Shown here one piece after another: positions 8,709 through 18,080 of a stretch of DNA of 64,000 bases (positions within the stretch are counted from its first letter, which is position 1; each line of letters starts with the position of its first letter). A model generated the notes under the pieces. It saw only the letters and a list, made by a program, of their open reading frames with translations. It made no database searches and had not been told where the DNA came from. The DNA is from Desulfobulbus alkaliphilus. Lineage in GTDB: Bacteria > Desulfobacterota > Desulfobulbia > Desulfobulbales > Desulfobulbaceae. The stretch covers positions 124,001-188,000 of the forward strand of contig NZ_JAFFQC010000002.1 in the NCBI RefSeq assembly GCF_016918545.1, in the 5' to 3' direction. The translations under genes and the position numbers were made by a program.

Positions 8709-11350
8709 GTGGCGATTCTCACGGACTCATCAACCTCATCCTTACCAGGATCAGGTATAAACTGCCGCAACAAGTGCAGCACGGCGCTGCCGTCGATGGG
8801 TTTGGCGACATACTCATCCATGCCAGCGGCCAGACATTTACGCCGGTCGTCGCTCATTGCGTGCGCGGTCATGGCGATCACCGGAATATGCTCCCCCTCC
8901 TGCTCTGCTTCGCGGATACGTGCCACTGCCTCATACCCATCCATCTCCGGCATCTGCACATCCATGAGAATACAGTCAAAGACTCCCCCGCGCCAGGCTT
9001 CCACTGCTTCCCGCCCATTTTTTACCACGGTGACATGGTAGCCCGCCTGGGTCAGCAGGGTACGAATGAGGATTTTATTGATGTACTCGTCCTCTGCCAC
9101 CAATATCCTGGGCTTTTTGCCTGTTACCGGCACCGGTTTGACGTTGGTGTGGATTGTTGGATGGTTTCCGGGGTGAGCAGCAGTCGACTTAGGGGTCACA
9201 TACGGCAAGGTGAAATAGAAACGCGTCCCCATATCGGGCTCACTGTCAAACCAGATCTCCCCTCCCATGAGCTCGACCAGTCCTTTGGAAATCGACAGCC
9301 CGAGGCCCGTACCGCCGACTTTGCGGGAATGGGAGGAGTCGGCCTGGGAAAAGGACTCGAAGACCTTGGCATGATAGGCCTGCACAATCCCTATGCCCGT
9401 GTCGGCAATTTCAAAGAGGAGCGTCCCTCCCTCGGGCCCATTGGTCTGTCGGCAATCGACCCGGATCGCCACATATCCTTTGCGGGTGAACTTGAGACTA
9501 TTGTCAATCAGATTGGTGAGCACCTGCATAAGCTTGGTTTGATCCCCAATCAGCATATCCGGGACGGCAGGATCGACTGTCACCTTGATTTGCAGATGTT
9601 TGCGCTCTGCCGTGGGCTCCATTGGCCGGATGACTTCCTTTAAGGCGGATCGTAGCGAAAAAGGCTGCCGAGCCAATTCGAAACGTCCAGCCTCAAGCTT
9701 GGAAAAATCAAGGATGTCGTTAATAATGGTCATCAGGCGAATGGCGGACCGCTGGATCAACTCAAGGTGTTCACGCTGAGCCGGGGGCATCTCTTCGCGG
9801 AGAAGAATATTCGACAGGCCGATAATGCCGTTCATGGGCGTGCGGATCTCATGACTCATATTGGCAAGGAATTCACCCTTGGCAACACTGGCTGCCTCCG
9901 CCTCGGCCCTGGCCTGGACAAGTTCCTGCTCCGATGCTTTTCTCTCTGAAATATCCTCGACAACCCAGACTGTCCCCAGAGCCAGATTGCTGGTACTGAT
10001 CGCCTTGCCACTCAGGGTACAGGGTATGACAGTTCCGTCCTTTTTTTGCAAACGGTACTCGACCTGTTTGACATCTTTTTCGATCAACAGCGGCAGATGA
10101 CTTTGGACGAACCGCCGGAAAGCCCTCTGACTGGTGAAAAAACGCCGAACATCCAGCCCCAGCACCTCTTCCTGGAGATAACCAAACATTTCGGCCATTC
10201 GATCATTGGCGTTGATGACCCTGCCGTCACGGATCAGCACGATTCCAACCAGACTGGTTTTGAAAATAGTTGCCAGCTCCATCACCGAAGTTTGGTGGGC
10301 AGCCTCAGCCCGGTCACTGGCTTCCTGGTTGGCCAGCATCTGTCCGGTGAGTTGTTTTTCCCGAAACCAGTGCAGCACAACGACACCGCTGAGAAACCCC
10401 AGCGAGAGGACCCCTGATGATAGAGCCAATACCACGACCCAGGGATACGGAACCTTTTCAAGGGTAGCGATTTGCCAACCGGGCAGGTCCACTGGTTGCA
10501 GATCAACGGTGGCCCGGATGGAATCCGTTCGGACAGTCGGCTCTTGGAGCGAAAAAGGGAGAGGAGGCAGAGTATGATCACTGAACTGCCTGCTTACTCT
10601 GATTTCCCCCAACCGCTCCGGTGAAAGCGGCCAGGCAGATCGAAAATTCCACTCATCCCGGGTCGAGGCAAAAACAATACCATCAGGAGAAAGCAACAAA
10701 GCGTCAAGCTGAGCGGTCAGCTCTGAAAAAAAAGCATCGATGGTCTCACTCCGGGTCTTGATGACCACGACACCCACCGGATTTTCCATGGGAGCGGCAT
10801 ACACCGGCGCACTGAAATAAAACCCCTTCCGCCCGGTGGTGACCCCAACCCCGGCAAAGAAATAGGGCCTTCCGGCAAGAGCATGGATAAAATAGGGCCG
10901 AAAAGAATAGTTATTGCCGGTCAACCCCGGCTCTTCCGGTGCATTCGAACTACCGATGACGGTGCCGTCCTGATCCATGACGTACACCAGAGCAAGTCCC
11001 ATAACTCCTCGGGCGGTGTTGAGGACTCTGAGCAGGTCATGGTTGTCAACCTCCGCATGACCGGCGCACACCGAGATAACCTCTGTGGCTCTGGCGAGTT
11101 CACCAACGGATTCAATGTGATGCCGGACGATGAAGGTGTTGATTTCCGTGGCAAGATTACCGGTGATTGGTCGTTGATGCTTCTGGTGGAGCAACAGAGT
11201 CAACTGGTTGCCGCCTATGATAACACCAACCAGGGCCAGAAGAGTCAGGCCAGCGATAATCGTCAGCCGAATGCCGACTGATGGGAGCACGGCGGATAAA
11301 CGGTATTTCTCCGCAACCTTCTCGGGGCTATTTTTCTGCTGGTTCATCAT
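8705..11350 (-). CDS. Hybrid sensor histidine kinase (CACHE-PAS-HisKA-HATPase-REC)
   Basis: An inner-membrane hybrid kinase of 881 aa. Transmembrane helix 1 (about 28-50) leads into a periplasmic double-CACHE-like domain (motif GVGVTTGRKGFYFS). Helix 2 lies at about 305-327. Then follow PAS, the H-box FLANMSHEIRTPMNG, the ATP-binding boxes NLIDNSLKF, DTGIGI and GGTGLGLS, and a C-terminal receiver (LMDVQMPEMDGY, VAKPID). It should sense a small extracellular ligand and relay phosphate His to Asp inside the same chain. The output regulator is not visible nearby. It overlaps the anchored protein gene at 7038-8708 by four bases. Confidence 0.93.
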   Translation of the reverse strand: MMNQQKNSPEKVAEKYRLSAVLPSVGIRLTIIAGLTLLALVGVIIGGNQLTLLLHQKHQRPITGNLATEINTFIVRHHIESVGELARATEVISVCAGHAEVDNHDLLRVLNTARGVMGLALVYVMDQDGTVIGSSNAPEEPGLTGNNYSFRPYFIHALAGRPYFFAGVGVTTGRKGFYFSAPVYAAPMENPVGVVVIKTRSETIDAFFSELTAQLDALLLSPDGIVFASTRDEWNFRSAWPLSPERLGEIRVSRQFSDHTLPPLPFSLQEPTVRTDSIRATVDLQPVDLPGWQIATLEKVPYPWVVVLALSSGVLSLGFLSGVVVLHWFREKQLTGQMLANQEASDRAEAAHQTSVMELATIFKTSLVGIVLIRDGRVINANDRMAEMFGYLQEEVLGLDVRRFFTSQRAFRRFVQSHLPLLIEKDVKQVEYRLQKKDGTVIPCTLSGKAISTSNLALGTVWVVEDISERKASEQELVQARAEAEAASVAKGEFLANMSHEIRTPMNGIIGLSNILLREEMPPAQREHLELIQRSAIRLMTIINDILDFSKLEAGRFELARQPFSLRSALKEVIRPMEPTAERKHLQIKVTVDPAVPDMLIGDQTKLMQVLTNLIDNSLKFTRKGYVAIRVDCRQTNGPEGGTLLFEIADTGIGIVQAYHAKVFESFSQADSSHSRKVGGTGLGLSISKGLVELMGGEIWFDSEPDMGTRFYFTLPYVTPKSTAAHPGNHPTIHTNVKPVPVTGKKPRILVAEDEYINKILIRTLLTQAGYHVTVVKNGREAVEAWRGGVFDCILMDVQMPEMDGYEAVARIREAEQEGEHIPVIAMTAHAMSDDRRKCLAAGMDEYVAKPIDGSAVLHLLRQFIPDPGKDEVDESVRIAT

Positions 11351-11513
11351 GTCGCAGGTGGTGCGTCCTTACAAACACGGACCTGATGGCCACAACCGAC
11401 TGTCGATCCCACAGCACGAGTCTCTGCAAACAGCATCACATTCCATGCAGGCCGGATTTTTCATAGAACGACTGCTCAGCAAGTATGTTGCTCTCCCAAA
11501 AAAAAGAGTGTTT

Positions 11514-11735
11514 AGAAACAGCGTCATCGCACCCTCACAGGTCATATTACACCCGATGATACTGCAGCACCGCCTCGGCCACATGGGAAACCGTGGGGGA
11601 GGTGTCACCGGCAAGGTCGGCTATGGTCCGGGCTATTTTTAAAATACGATGATACGCCCGGGCCGAGAGGCCGAGACTGGTGATGGCCTGGTTGAGCAGC
11701 TGGGCCGATGCAGTGTCAAGATGGCAATACTTACC
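11514..11735. repeat. Duplicated 3' end of yifB, outer copy
   Basis: About 222 bases nearly identical to 13449-13665, which is the 3' end of the intact yifB/comM gene. I estimate about 90 percent identity by eye, with a 3-bp indel. The pair are direct repeats that bracket the HipA/YjjJ-like gene. Confidence 0.85.
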
Positions 11736-11738
11736 CAT
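11547..11738 (-). pseudogene. yifB/comM 3'-end fragment (63 codons)
   Basis: The frame encodes KYCHLDTASAQLL to HVAEAV, a match to the last 60 or so residues of the intact YifB at 13471-15000, with a handful of substitutions. It lacks the AAA ATPase part and cannot work as a chelatase-like protein. It lies 5 bases beyond the stop of the HipA-like gene. It is best read as the displaced original (or incoming duplicate) gene end left by insertion of the HipA segment. Confidence 0.8.
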
Positions 11739-11743
11739 CGAGC

Positions 11744-13063
11744 TTAAATTTTATGCAGCGGATTCGCTTGCTCAAGGAAACGCTTGAATGCATCAGATAC
11801 TAGCTCACTTTCTCCCGTTTTTTTCCAGAACGATCGCGCCATACCTTTGATCATAGGACATGAATCCTTGATATAGCTCAGTGTACCATCGATATCTGGC
11901 GGGGAAAAGGCAAATGGAGGAATTTCACCTGTACTCTTAGGCGAAAAACCCATTGAACACATATCGTAAATCGGGGCAAGACTGAAGCCTGAACTATCAA
12001 TCGAGAATCCGACGTTACCAAGATGCATATCGGTATTATTAATCAATTTTCCAAATCCCCAATACACTGCAATATCAAAAAAATGTTGCCGGCTAATTAA
12101 TTTTTGATGCTCAAGAGATTTTGCAACTTTTAACCAGCCACTCCCTATGCCTGAAAATTCGCTGTCGATGGCTTGCATTGCAATCATGGACAAACGACCG
12201 TGTTCACCAATTCTATCAAACCTGAGGGATTCAAGAAAAAGCCTGCCCTGAACTTCAAAAATTTCTAATTCGGCGGCAGGGATATCATATGCATGCAACA
12301 CTTCAGATGCTATGAATTCGGTAGCAAGGATATCTCTCCATCGAGTAGCTAACTCCCCATTGCCTTTTGGAGAAAATTTTACAATAACATGTGCACCTCT
12401 CTCTCTCGAATAGGTGGCAAACTTTGCCTGTTCGCCACCGGCAGAAGATCCATGCACATCTCCCTCTAAGGCTTTGTCGGCAAGTTCCGGATAATCTTCA
12501 CGTCTTGCTTTCTGTGGCGGTCTCCTTACGCGATCAAGCGCCATTCTTCCTATTTTCAGATTTCCTGGCAAGTCGTCCCCGTTTGCGACGAGGTATCTAC
12601 CAATATGTTCCTGATTCCAGTTTCTTGGATCAGGCGGGAATATGTCTGATTGCGCATTCAAACCTCTGGCTATCTGCCGCCCAATGAAACCTTGCGGTCT
12701 CAAGTCATCAAGAAAAAACGGGAGGCCTTCAAAAAAACCAGTCTCTTTATGTCCTCTCAAAACTTTCGGAGCAATTACAGTTGGTTGCAGGTAAAATCCT
12801 CCATGGGAAAGTGGCCGTAAAACTCCCCAGAGGTGAGTGTTGCCATGTGGATCTACAGCAGCAAGAGGAATCTTGCTACCTGATTCAAATGCTTCGGTGA
12901 CCGCGTAATAGAGTGGAGGTCTAATTTTATCGAACTTGACAACAGAATCTCCTAACTCTCTAAGCTTCCTGTTAACTGTTTGCCTTGTCATCCCTGTGCC
13001 AGCAGCCAAAGTTCTGGTTGTGGCTGGGCCAAGAGACAGTATTTCCAGTATCTTTTGAGGCAT
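11744..13063 (-). CDS. yjjJ: HipA-family kinase-like protein, YjjJ/HipH type
   Basis: A 439-aa protein with an N-terminal winged helix-turn-helix (about 1-45: TRTLAAGTGMTRQTVNRKL) joined to a HipA-like kinase fold. It has a glycine loop GSSAGGEQAK at 205-214, the catalytic loop NTDMHLGN at 343-350 and the metal-binding YDM at 366. This single-chain layout is that of E. coli YjjJ (HipH) rather than of HipA with a separate HipB; no hipB-like partner is present. The coding sequence is visibly more AT-rich than its neighbours. It is bracketed by duplicated yifB ends, so horizontal acquisition is likely. Whether it acts as a toxin here is unknown. Confidence 0.85.
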   Translation of the reverse strand: MPQKILEILSLGPATTRTLAAGTGMTRQTVNRKLRELGDSVVKFDKIRPPLYYAVTEAFESGSKIPLAAVDPHGNTHLWGVLRPLSHGGFYLQPTVIAPKVLRGHKETGFFEGLPFFLDDLRPQGFIGRQIARGLNAQSDIFPPDPRNWNQEHIGRYLVANGDDLPGNLKIGRMALDRVRRPPQKARREDYPELADKALEGDVHGSSAGGEQAKFATYSRERGAHVIVKFSPKGNGELATRWRDILATEFIASEVLHAYDIPAAELEIFEVQGRLFLESLRFDRIGEHGRLSMIAMQAIDSEFSGIGSGWLKVAKSLEHQKLISRQHFFDIAVYWGFGKLINNTDMHLGNVGFSIDSSGFSLAPIYDMCSMGFSPKSTGEIPPFAFSPPDIDGTLSYIKDSCPMIKGMARSFWKKTGESELVSDAFKRFLEQANPLHKI

Positions 13064-13448
13064 AATATCGCGATATATGTTCAGATATATGAGCAGGTAA
13101 AAATAAAATCAATAATACAAAAATTCAACATTGTTAAGTTCTTACGTATAATTCTTTTTTAAAAAAGTTTACATAATTGAGCAGATATTTACGAACGTAA
13201 AATAACACATATACCACCAAAGTCAACAAAGACAAACCCTGACCGGATACAGCCGCATTCTAATAAAATTCAAACAGGCCACAACCGTGGGAACCAACCC
13301 GGCCAGATACGAATGAAGATGAGAAGATACGAGTGCGTATTGCTGTGATTAGGGGCAAAATTGCCGAGAGCCAATGGCGGATCTGGCCCTCACGACCGAT
13401 AATAACTGTTCCTCAGTCGTTGCAATGCCACCCTGGAGAATTCGTTTG
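13064..13448. other. AT-rich intergenic part of the HipA segment
   Basis: About 385 bases without a gene. The first 180 (13064-13240) are strongly AT-rich with many TATAA/AAAAT runs and should contain the promoter of the HipA-like gene on the minus strand. The part from 13240 to 13448 returns to ordinary composition and shows no coding frame or clear repeat. Confidence 0.5.
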
Positions 13449-13665
13449 CAGAAACAGCGTCATCGCAGCCTTACAAGTCATATTGCACCCGGCGATACTG
13501 CACCGCCTCGGCCACATGGGCAACCGTGGGGGAGGTGTCACCGCCAAGATCAGCTATGGTCCGGGCAATTTTGAGAATACGATGATACGCCCGGGCCGAG
13601 AGGCCGAGACTGGTGATAGCCTGGTTGAGCAGCTGGGCGGATGCACTATCAAGATGGCAATACTT
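13449..13665. repeat. Duplicated 3' end of yifB, copy within the intact gene
   Basis: This is the direct-repeat partner of 11514-11735; it encodes the C-terminus of the intact YifB plus about 22 bases past the stop. Identity breaks off sharply at GATGGCAATACTT on one side and AGAAACAGCGTCATCGCA on the other. Confidence 0.85.
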
Positions 13666-15000
13666 CTTGACCTGGGATGTGTTCATCTGCGCGTTGCAGT
13701 AGACCCTGGCCACAGCGGAAAAACGTTGTCGTTGCAGTACTCTGGCCTGATTGACCCGCATGCGGATAACGGCGGAAGATTCACCGTCGGGCTGATTGAC
13801 CAGCTCTTGCACCTGAACCGCGGGCACCTCGATATGCATATCGATCCGGTCCAGCAGCGGCCCGGACAGCCGGCTGCGATAACGCTGCACCTGGAACGGT
13901 GTACAGGTGCACTCCCGGACCTGGTCTCCCTGGAAACCGCAGGGGCATGGATTCATAGCTGCCACAAGCATGATGCGGGCAGGAAAATGCAGACTGACGG
14001 CGGCCCGGGCGATGGAGACCGTGCCGTCTTCGAGAGGCTGCCGCAACACCTCGAGAACATGTTTTTTGAACTCCGGCAATTCATCGAGGAAAAGAACGCC
14101 GTTATGGGCCAGGGACACCTCACCCGGTCGGGGGATCTGACCGCCACCGATCAAACCGGCGTCGGAAACGGTGTGGTGCGGGGCACGAAACGGGCGAGTC
14201 ACCAGAAGCGGCATATGGGAGGGAACAAGGCCGGCAGTGGAAAAAACCTTGGTGGTCTCAATAGCCTCCTCAAGGGTCAGGTCGGGAAGAATGCTCGGCA
14301 GCCGACGGGCCATCATGGTCTTGCCGCTTCCGGGCACACCGGTGAGCAGAAGATTGTGCCCCCCGGCAGCAGCGATTTCCAAGGCACGTTTGGCGTATTG
14401 CTGACCGCGGACCTCAGCAAAATCAACAGGATAAGCACCTTGTTGGGCAAAAAGTTCCTCCGGATCGATTATTATCTGGTCCAGATCGTTGACACCGGCA
14501 AGAAAGGTGACAGCCTGATCAAGGCGCTCGATGCCGTACACCTCCAGTCCACTGACGATGGCTGCTTCGGCGGCGTTCTCCGCGGGAACGAGAAAACGAC
14601 GAACCCCTTCATCACGGGCGGCAAGAGCCATGGGCAAAACCCCGGGGACCGGACGCACCGAGCCATCCAGCGAGAGTTCACCGGTGAACACGGTTTCAGC
14701 CAGCAGATCACCGCGCAGGATACCGGCTGCGGTCAGGATACCGAGGGCAATGGGCAGATCGTAGCCGGTGCCTGCTTTCTTCACCGAGGCAGGAGCGAGA
14801 TTGACGGTGATGCGGCTCGGGGGGAATTCATACCCCGAATTTCTGATTGCCGCCCGTACCCGGTCTTTGGCCTCCCGAACCGCACCTTCGGGAAGTCCTA
14901 CAGTGGAGAAGGAGGGCAGCCCGCGCGTCAGATCCACTTCCACCCGGATCAGGAAGCCGTCCACTCCGGTCACTGCGCAGCTGAGTACCTTGGCTAACAT
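13471..15000 (-). CDS. comM: YifB/ComM family Mg-chelatase-like AAA+ ATPase
   Basis: A 509-aa protein. It has an N-terminal ChlI-like fold domain (VTGVDGFLIRVEVDL), an AAA+ core with Walker A GVPGSGKT and Walker B LFLDELPEF, and a C-terminal Mg-chelatase helical domain. ComM is a hexameric helicase that promotes branch migration during integration of transforming DNA. The start at 15000 (MLAKVLSCAVTG) is chosen because homology begins there; the frame extends further but runs into trmN6. Start and the trmN6 stop are 5 bases apart. The last 65 codons are duplicated at 11547-11738. Confidence 0.93.
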   Translation of the reverse strand: MLAKVLSCAVTGVDGFLIRVEVDLTRGLPSFSTVGLPEGAVREAKDRVRAAIRNSGYEFPPSRITVNLAPASVKKAGTGYDLPIALGILTAAGILRGDLLAETVFTGELSLDGSVRPVPGVLPMALAARDEGVRRFLVPAENAAEAAIVSGLEVYGIERLDQAVTFLAGVNDLDQIIIDPEELFAQQGAYPVDFAEVRGQQYAKRALEIAAAGGHNLLLTGVPGSGKTMMARRLPSILPDLTLEEAIETTKVFSTAGLVPSHMPLLVTRPFRAPHHTVSDAGLIGGGQIPRPGEVSLAHNGVLFLDELPEFKKHVLEVLRQPLEDGTVSIARAAVSLHFPARIMLVAAMNPCPCGFQGDQVRECTCTPFQVQRYRSRLSGPLLDRIDMHIEVPAVQVQELVNQPDGESSAVIRMRVNQARVLQRQRFSAVARVYCNAQMNTSQVKKYCHLDSASAQLLNQAITSLGLSARAYHRILKIARTIADLGGDTSPTVAHVAEAVQYRRVQYDL

Positions 15001-15005
15001 ACCTG

Positions 15006-15752
15006 TCAGTGATACAAGGCGCGCATGGCGGGGGTATAATCGCCCTCTCTGCCGGAAAAAATGTAGAAGGGTGCCAGCAGTTCCATCTGCTCGCCGCCGT
15101 TTTTGACAGCCTCCACCAAAACCAGTCGAGCGCTTTCTCCTCCTGGATAGGAATAGATCGGCTGCAACCGTTTGGGAACCAGCCGGAAGCGATGGAGCAG
15201 GCAAAGCAGCGTAGCACTTCGTGCGGCTGGATAGACAAACACCACCCGTCCCCGGTTTCGGACAGCAAAAGCCGCCCCGCTGACAAAAGCTTCGATGCCG
15301 CCAGCCAGCTCATGGCGGGCCAGGGATGCCTGATACCCTGGGTTGATGCGGCCGCTTTCCTTTTTTCGATAGGGCGGATTACAGACAACAAGGTCAAAGG
15401 TTTCAGGAGACAGTACAGCGGCGATGTTGCGAACATCCCCACGGACAAGGCGAAAACGATCGGCAAACCCGTTGCTGGTGATGTTTTCCTCGCTCAAGGC
15501 GGCCAACTCGTCCTGCACCTCGAGCCCGCAGCAGCTGATGGTCGGATGACGGTAGGCCATGATCAGAGCGATAACCCCACAGCCGCAGCCCAGATCAAGC
15601 ACCCGCTCCCCGGGCCTGGGGACCGTGAAATGAGCGGCAAGAACCGCATCCACGGAAAAACGGTACCCGTCAAGACCTTGCCGGCAGGACAATTGACCCT
15701 GAAAAAGGGTATCTTCGGTCTGGAGATGTGAGAAAGACTGCGTTTGCGACAC
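15006..15752 (-). CDS. trmN6: TrmN6-type SAM-dependent methyltransferase (tRNA1Val A37)
   Basis: A Rossmann-fold methyltransferase of 248 aa. Motif I VLDLGCGCGVIAL binds S-adenosylmethionine and motif IV NPPY marks an N6-adenine methyltransferase. Typical TrmN6 (YfiC) sequence such as DGYRFSVDAVLAAHF is present. It likely methylates A37 of tRNA1(Val). A GTG start at 15752 has GGAG six bases upstream; a TTG at 15812 would add 20 residues without a good ribosome site. It lies 5 bases upstream of comM in one operon. Family assignment is firm; the exact tRNA substrate is by analogy. Confidence 0.85.
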   Translation of the reverse strand: MSQTQSFSHLQTEDTLFQGQLSCRQGLDGYRFSVDAVLAAHFTVPRPGERVLDLGCGCGVIALIMAYRHPTISCCGLEVQDELAALSEENITSNGFADRFRLVRGDVRNIAAVLSPETFDLVVCNPPYRKKESGRINPGYQASLARHELAGGIEAFVSGAAFAVRNRGRVVFVYPAARSATLLCLLHRFRLVPKRLQPIYSYPGGESARLVLVEAVKNGGEQMELLAPFYIFSGREGDYTPAMRALYH

Positions 15753-16133
15753 GGATGGCTCCGTTTTCAAACAACGGGAATAGGCGGAAACAGCAAGCAG
15801 CGGGTATGGCAATGCTTGACCACTGTGGCCTATTGGTCTCTATGTGCAGGTGTCCGTCCAGAAAAGTAATTGTTGTTCGTTCTCATGGCACGCCGGCAAA
15901 TTGTACCGCTGGCCCGTTTTTCATCTTTCCGGCATGCAAAAAAACAGCCTACAAAGAGTCTGGACAAGACAGCCGTTTCTGGAGGGGCACTTGCAAAATG
16001 TATCGACAGTTCACACAATATGTTTACCATGGTACCGGGAGAGGACGCAAGCCGCTTTTCTTGGCAATTGCTCTCCGCTCCGGTCACACCAACACATTAC
16101 GCAAAACACATTACGCGACCCAGAGGAGTTCAG
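15753..16133. other. Divergent intergenic region trmN6/queD
   Basis: About 380 bases between divergent genes, so promoters for both strands are expected. A short block (ACACATTACGC) occurs twice in tandem just before queD (16093-16117). I looked for a preQ1 riboswitch ahead of queD and did not see one. Confidence 0.45.
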
Positions 16134-16502
16134 ATGGATATTTATATAAGAACCCACTTTTCCGGTGGGCACCACCTCCGTGCCTATCCCGGAAATTGCG
16201 AAAATCCCCACGGCCACAACTGGAAGGTCAAAGTGACGGTCCGGGCGGCTCAACTCGATCATCTCGGCATGGGGATCGATTTCAAACAACTGAAGAAAAC
16301 CGTCAACGCCGTGGTCGATGAGCTGGACCACCGTGACCTCAATCAGCATCAGGCCTTCGAGGCGATCAACCCGTCGTCTGAACATATAGCCATGTTCCTG
16401 TTCAACCGTCTGAAAGATTCTCTACAGACTGATCGCTATTCTCTGCATGCAGTGGAGATACAGGAGACCGACTCCAGCGGCGTGATCTACTACGGCGATT
16501 GA
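16134..16502 (+). CDS. queD: 6-carboxy-5,6,7,8-tetrahydropterin synthase QueD
   Basis: A 122-aa protein of the 6-pyruvoyl-tetrahydropterin synthase family. It has the zinc-binding histidines FSGGHHL and NPHGHNW, the GIDFKQLK segment and the acid-base residues of LDHRDLN and NPSSEHIA. QueD makes the 6-carboxytetrahydropterin intermediate of queuosine and other 7-deazaguanines. The start is set by AGAGGAG seven bases upstream. queE, the next enzyme in the pathway, lies 1.7 kb downstream beyond a glycosyltransferase gene on the other strand. A 6-pyruvoyl variant cannot be excluded without alignment, but linkage to queE favours QueD. Confidence 0.9.
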   Translation: MDIYIRTHFSGGHHLRAYPGNCENPHGHNWKVKVTVRAAQLDHLGMGIDFKQLKKTVNAVVDELDHRDLNQHQAFEAINPSSEHIAMFLFNRLKDSLQTDRYSLHAVEIQETDSSGVIYYGD

Positions 16503-16563
16503 GGGAAAAGACCATACACCGATCGATTCAGCCGGCCGGGGTTCGATCCCGGCCTGTCTGGAT

Positions 16564-16576
16564 CTTGAATCCGTGA
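16564..16576. repeat. Isolated MITE terminal sequence
   Basis: CTTGAATCCGTGA matches the 13-bp end of the interspersed family with one mismatch, but no further family sequence follows. It may be a solo remnant or chance. Just before it (16541-16555) lies a 7-bp hairpin with a GTTCGAT loop resembling a tRNA T-arm; no other tRNA parts are present. Confidence 0.35.
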
Positions 16577-16607
16577 AGGATGGAGTAAGACAGGGACCTG
16601 TGATCAC

Positions 16608-17717
16608 TCACGGCACCTTGATCCCGTACCGCGCATAGGTGGCCACAAGTATAGCGACCATGCGGCGCAGGCCATAAAGATCGGCAACAATCCGGTGCTG
16701 ACGCTGCATACGCTCGGGATCACGTCGCGGCACGGCTTGCAATTCCTCCAGCCCCTGACAGGCAACAGCAACATCATTATAATTGACGAGGCAATGATCC
16801 TGAATATGACGAAGTGGTTCCATGGTCGAGGGAATTCTGCAGGCCAAGACCGGCAACCCGTTGAGCAGGCCCTGGATCAAGGCCTGGGAAACCCCTTCCG
16901 CCTCATACGATGAGAAGAAAAAAAGATCAAAGGCACTGAAAAACTCCTCCGGATGCTCCTGATGACCAGCGAAAATCACCCGGTCTTCCACACTGAACTC
17001 CCTGGTCAAGGCCTGCAGGGACGGCAATTCCCCCCCACCGCCAACGATCATGAAACGGTATTGCGCGGCCATGGCTGCCGCCGTTCTGACAATGAAATCA
17101 TGCCCCTTGTAATGGCGAAGAAAACCAACATTGCCAACGAGAATTTCGTGTTCACCTATTCCGTACCGGCTGCGTACCGCCCTTCTGTTTTCCAGGGAAA
17201 AGCGGAAACGCTCTTCATCGACGCCGGTTGACAAAACCACATTTTTTTTGGCTGGCACACCTTGGGCAGCGAGCTGGTGAGCAATAGCGTCACTGCAGGT
17301 AAAAATGAGATGGGGGAAGAATTTGTAACTGAGGGATGAAGAGATCGGCGCCAGGACATGCCGAGTGCGGATGATCAGGGGTACCCTGCACAAACGGGCA
17401 AGGGCTCCTGCCATCCAGGAGTCTTCCGAGGAGTGCGTATTGATGACGGTCGGCTGAATTGCCCGGATCAGCTCAAGGAGTTCCTTCCATGACCGCAGGT
17501 TGAATTTTGCAAATGAGGAAACGGTATGAACAGGGAAGCCTTCGTTTGCCCCCCGCCGTGCCAGTTCGGAATCAACAGGTACGATCAAAGCAACTCTGAA
17601 CCCGAGTTTACGCATCTCCCGCAGTTCGGTCAAGATGCGAATTTCCTGACCGCCCCAGGCCCGACTCCAATCGGTATGGACCACCAGAGGAAGACGATCA
17701 GGTTGGCATGTTCCCAT
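16608..17717 (-). CDS. Glycosyltransferase family 4 (GT-B fold)
   Basis: A sugar transferase of about 369 aa. The N-terminal half has the acceptor-side pattern WGGQEIRILTELREM; the C-terminal half has the donor-site signature NVGFLRHYKGHDF, VGGGGELPSLQ and SYEAEGVSQALIQGLLNGLPVLA (EX7E region). It probably adds a nucleotide-activated sugar to a lipopolysaccharide or other surface glycan at the cytoplasmic face. In-frame starts at 17816 (GTG) and 17810 lack a good ribosome site, so 17717 is preferred. The gene separates queD and queE and faces the opposite way. Confidence 0.85.
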   Translation of the reverse strand: MGTCQPDRLPLVVHTDWSRAWGGQEIRILTELREMRKLGFRVALIVPVDSELARRGANEGFPVHTVSSFAKFNLRSWKELLELIRAIQPTVINTHSSEDSWMAGALARLCRVPLIIRTRHVLAPISSSLSYKFFPHLIFTCSDAIAHQLAAQGVPAKKNVVLSTGVDEERFRFSLENRRAVRSRYGIGEHEILVGNVGFLRHYKGHDFIVRTAAAMAAQYRFMIVGGGGELPSLQALTREFSVEDRVIFAGHQEHPEEFFSAFDLFFFSSYEAEGVSQALIQGLLNGLPVLACRIPSTMEPLRHIQDHCLVNYNDVAVACQGLEELQAVPRRDPERMQRQHRIVADLYGLRRMVAILVATYARYGIKVP

Positions 17718-18080
17718 ATTTCCGGTACCTTGTTCCTTTGCAGCTGTATTGTATGCCCGCGCCTCGAATACGGCAGAGAGTGTTCTCCTTTTTCGGATCG
17801 AATCCTGCATGTCCACAGAGAAGCAACGACCGGGTTTTCACCTTGAAACAAAGAGAGTTTCTTGTTCAGTGGCGTGCGCTCAATGCCGGCCTTTCAAGGA
17901 AAAGGACCAGCCGTTCCCCGGGTCAAGCCAAGGCACTATAACAAAAACAAAAATTAACAAAACCACGAATATCGCGTCAAGGCCTTTTCTTTTTCTGGTT
18001 GCATCCCCGGACAAACGATCATTTCCACCCGAGGAACAGCATGAAACATAGCCGATCACCGGATGCAATCATGATGGGCT
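17718..18080. other. Gene-free stretch upstream of R4
   Basis: About 360 bases between the divergent glycosyltransferase gene and repeat R4. The first 100 bases may code for an N-terminal extension of the glycosyltransferase. The rest is AT-richer (17935-17975) and probably promoter DNA; I see nothing else definite. Confidence 0.4.

Noticed and set aside
11744-13063. Classical HipBA toxin-antitoxin module
   Set aside because: There is no hipB-like gene next to it; the winged helix is fused at the N-terminus, as in YjjJ, so it is a single-protein type.
15840-16133. preQ1 riboswitch ahead of queD
   Set aside because: The conserved C-rich loop and A-rich tail of preQ1 aptamers are not found.
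16535-16560. tRNA gene or remnant (T-arm-like CCGGG-GTTCGAT-CCCGG)
   Set aside because: Only the T-arm hairpin is present; there is no acceptor, D-arm or anticodon stem upstream. It is probably a chance hairpin between convergent genes.
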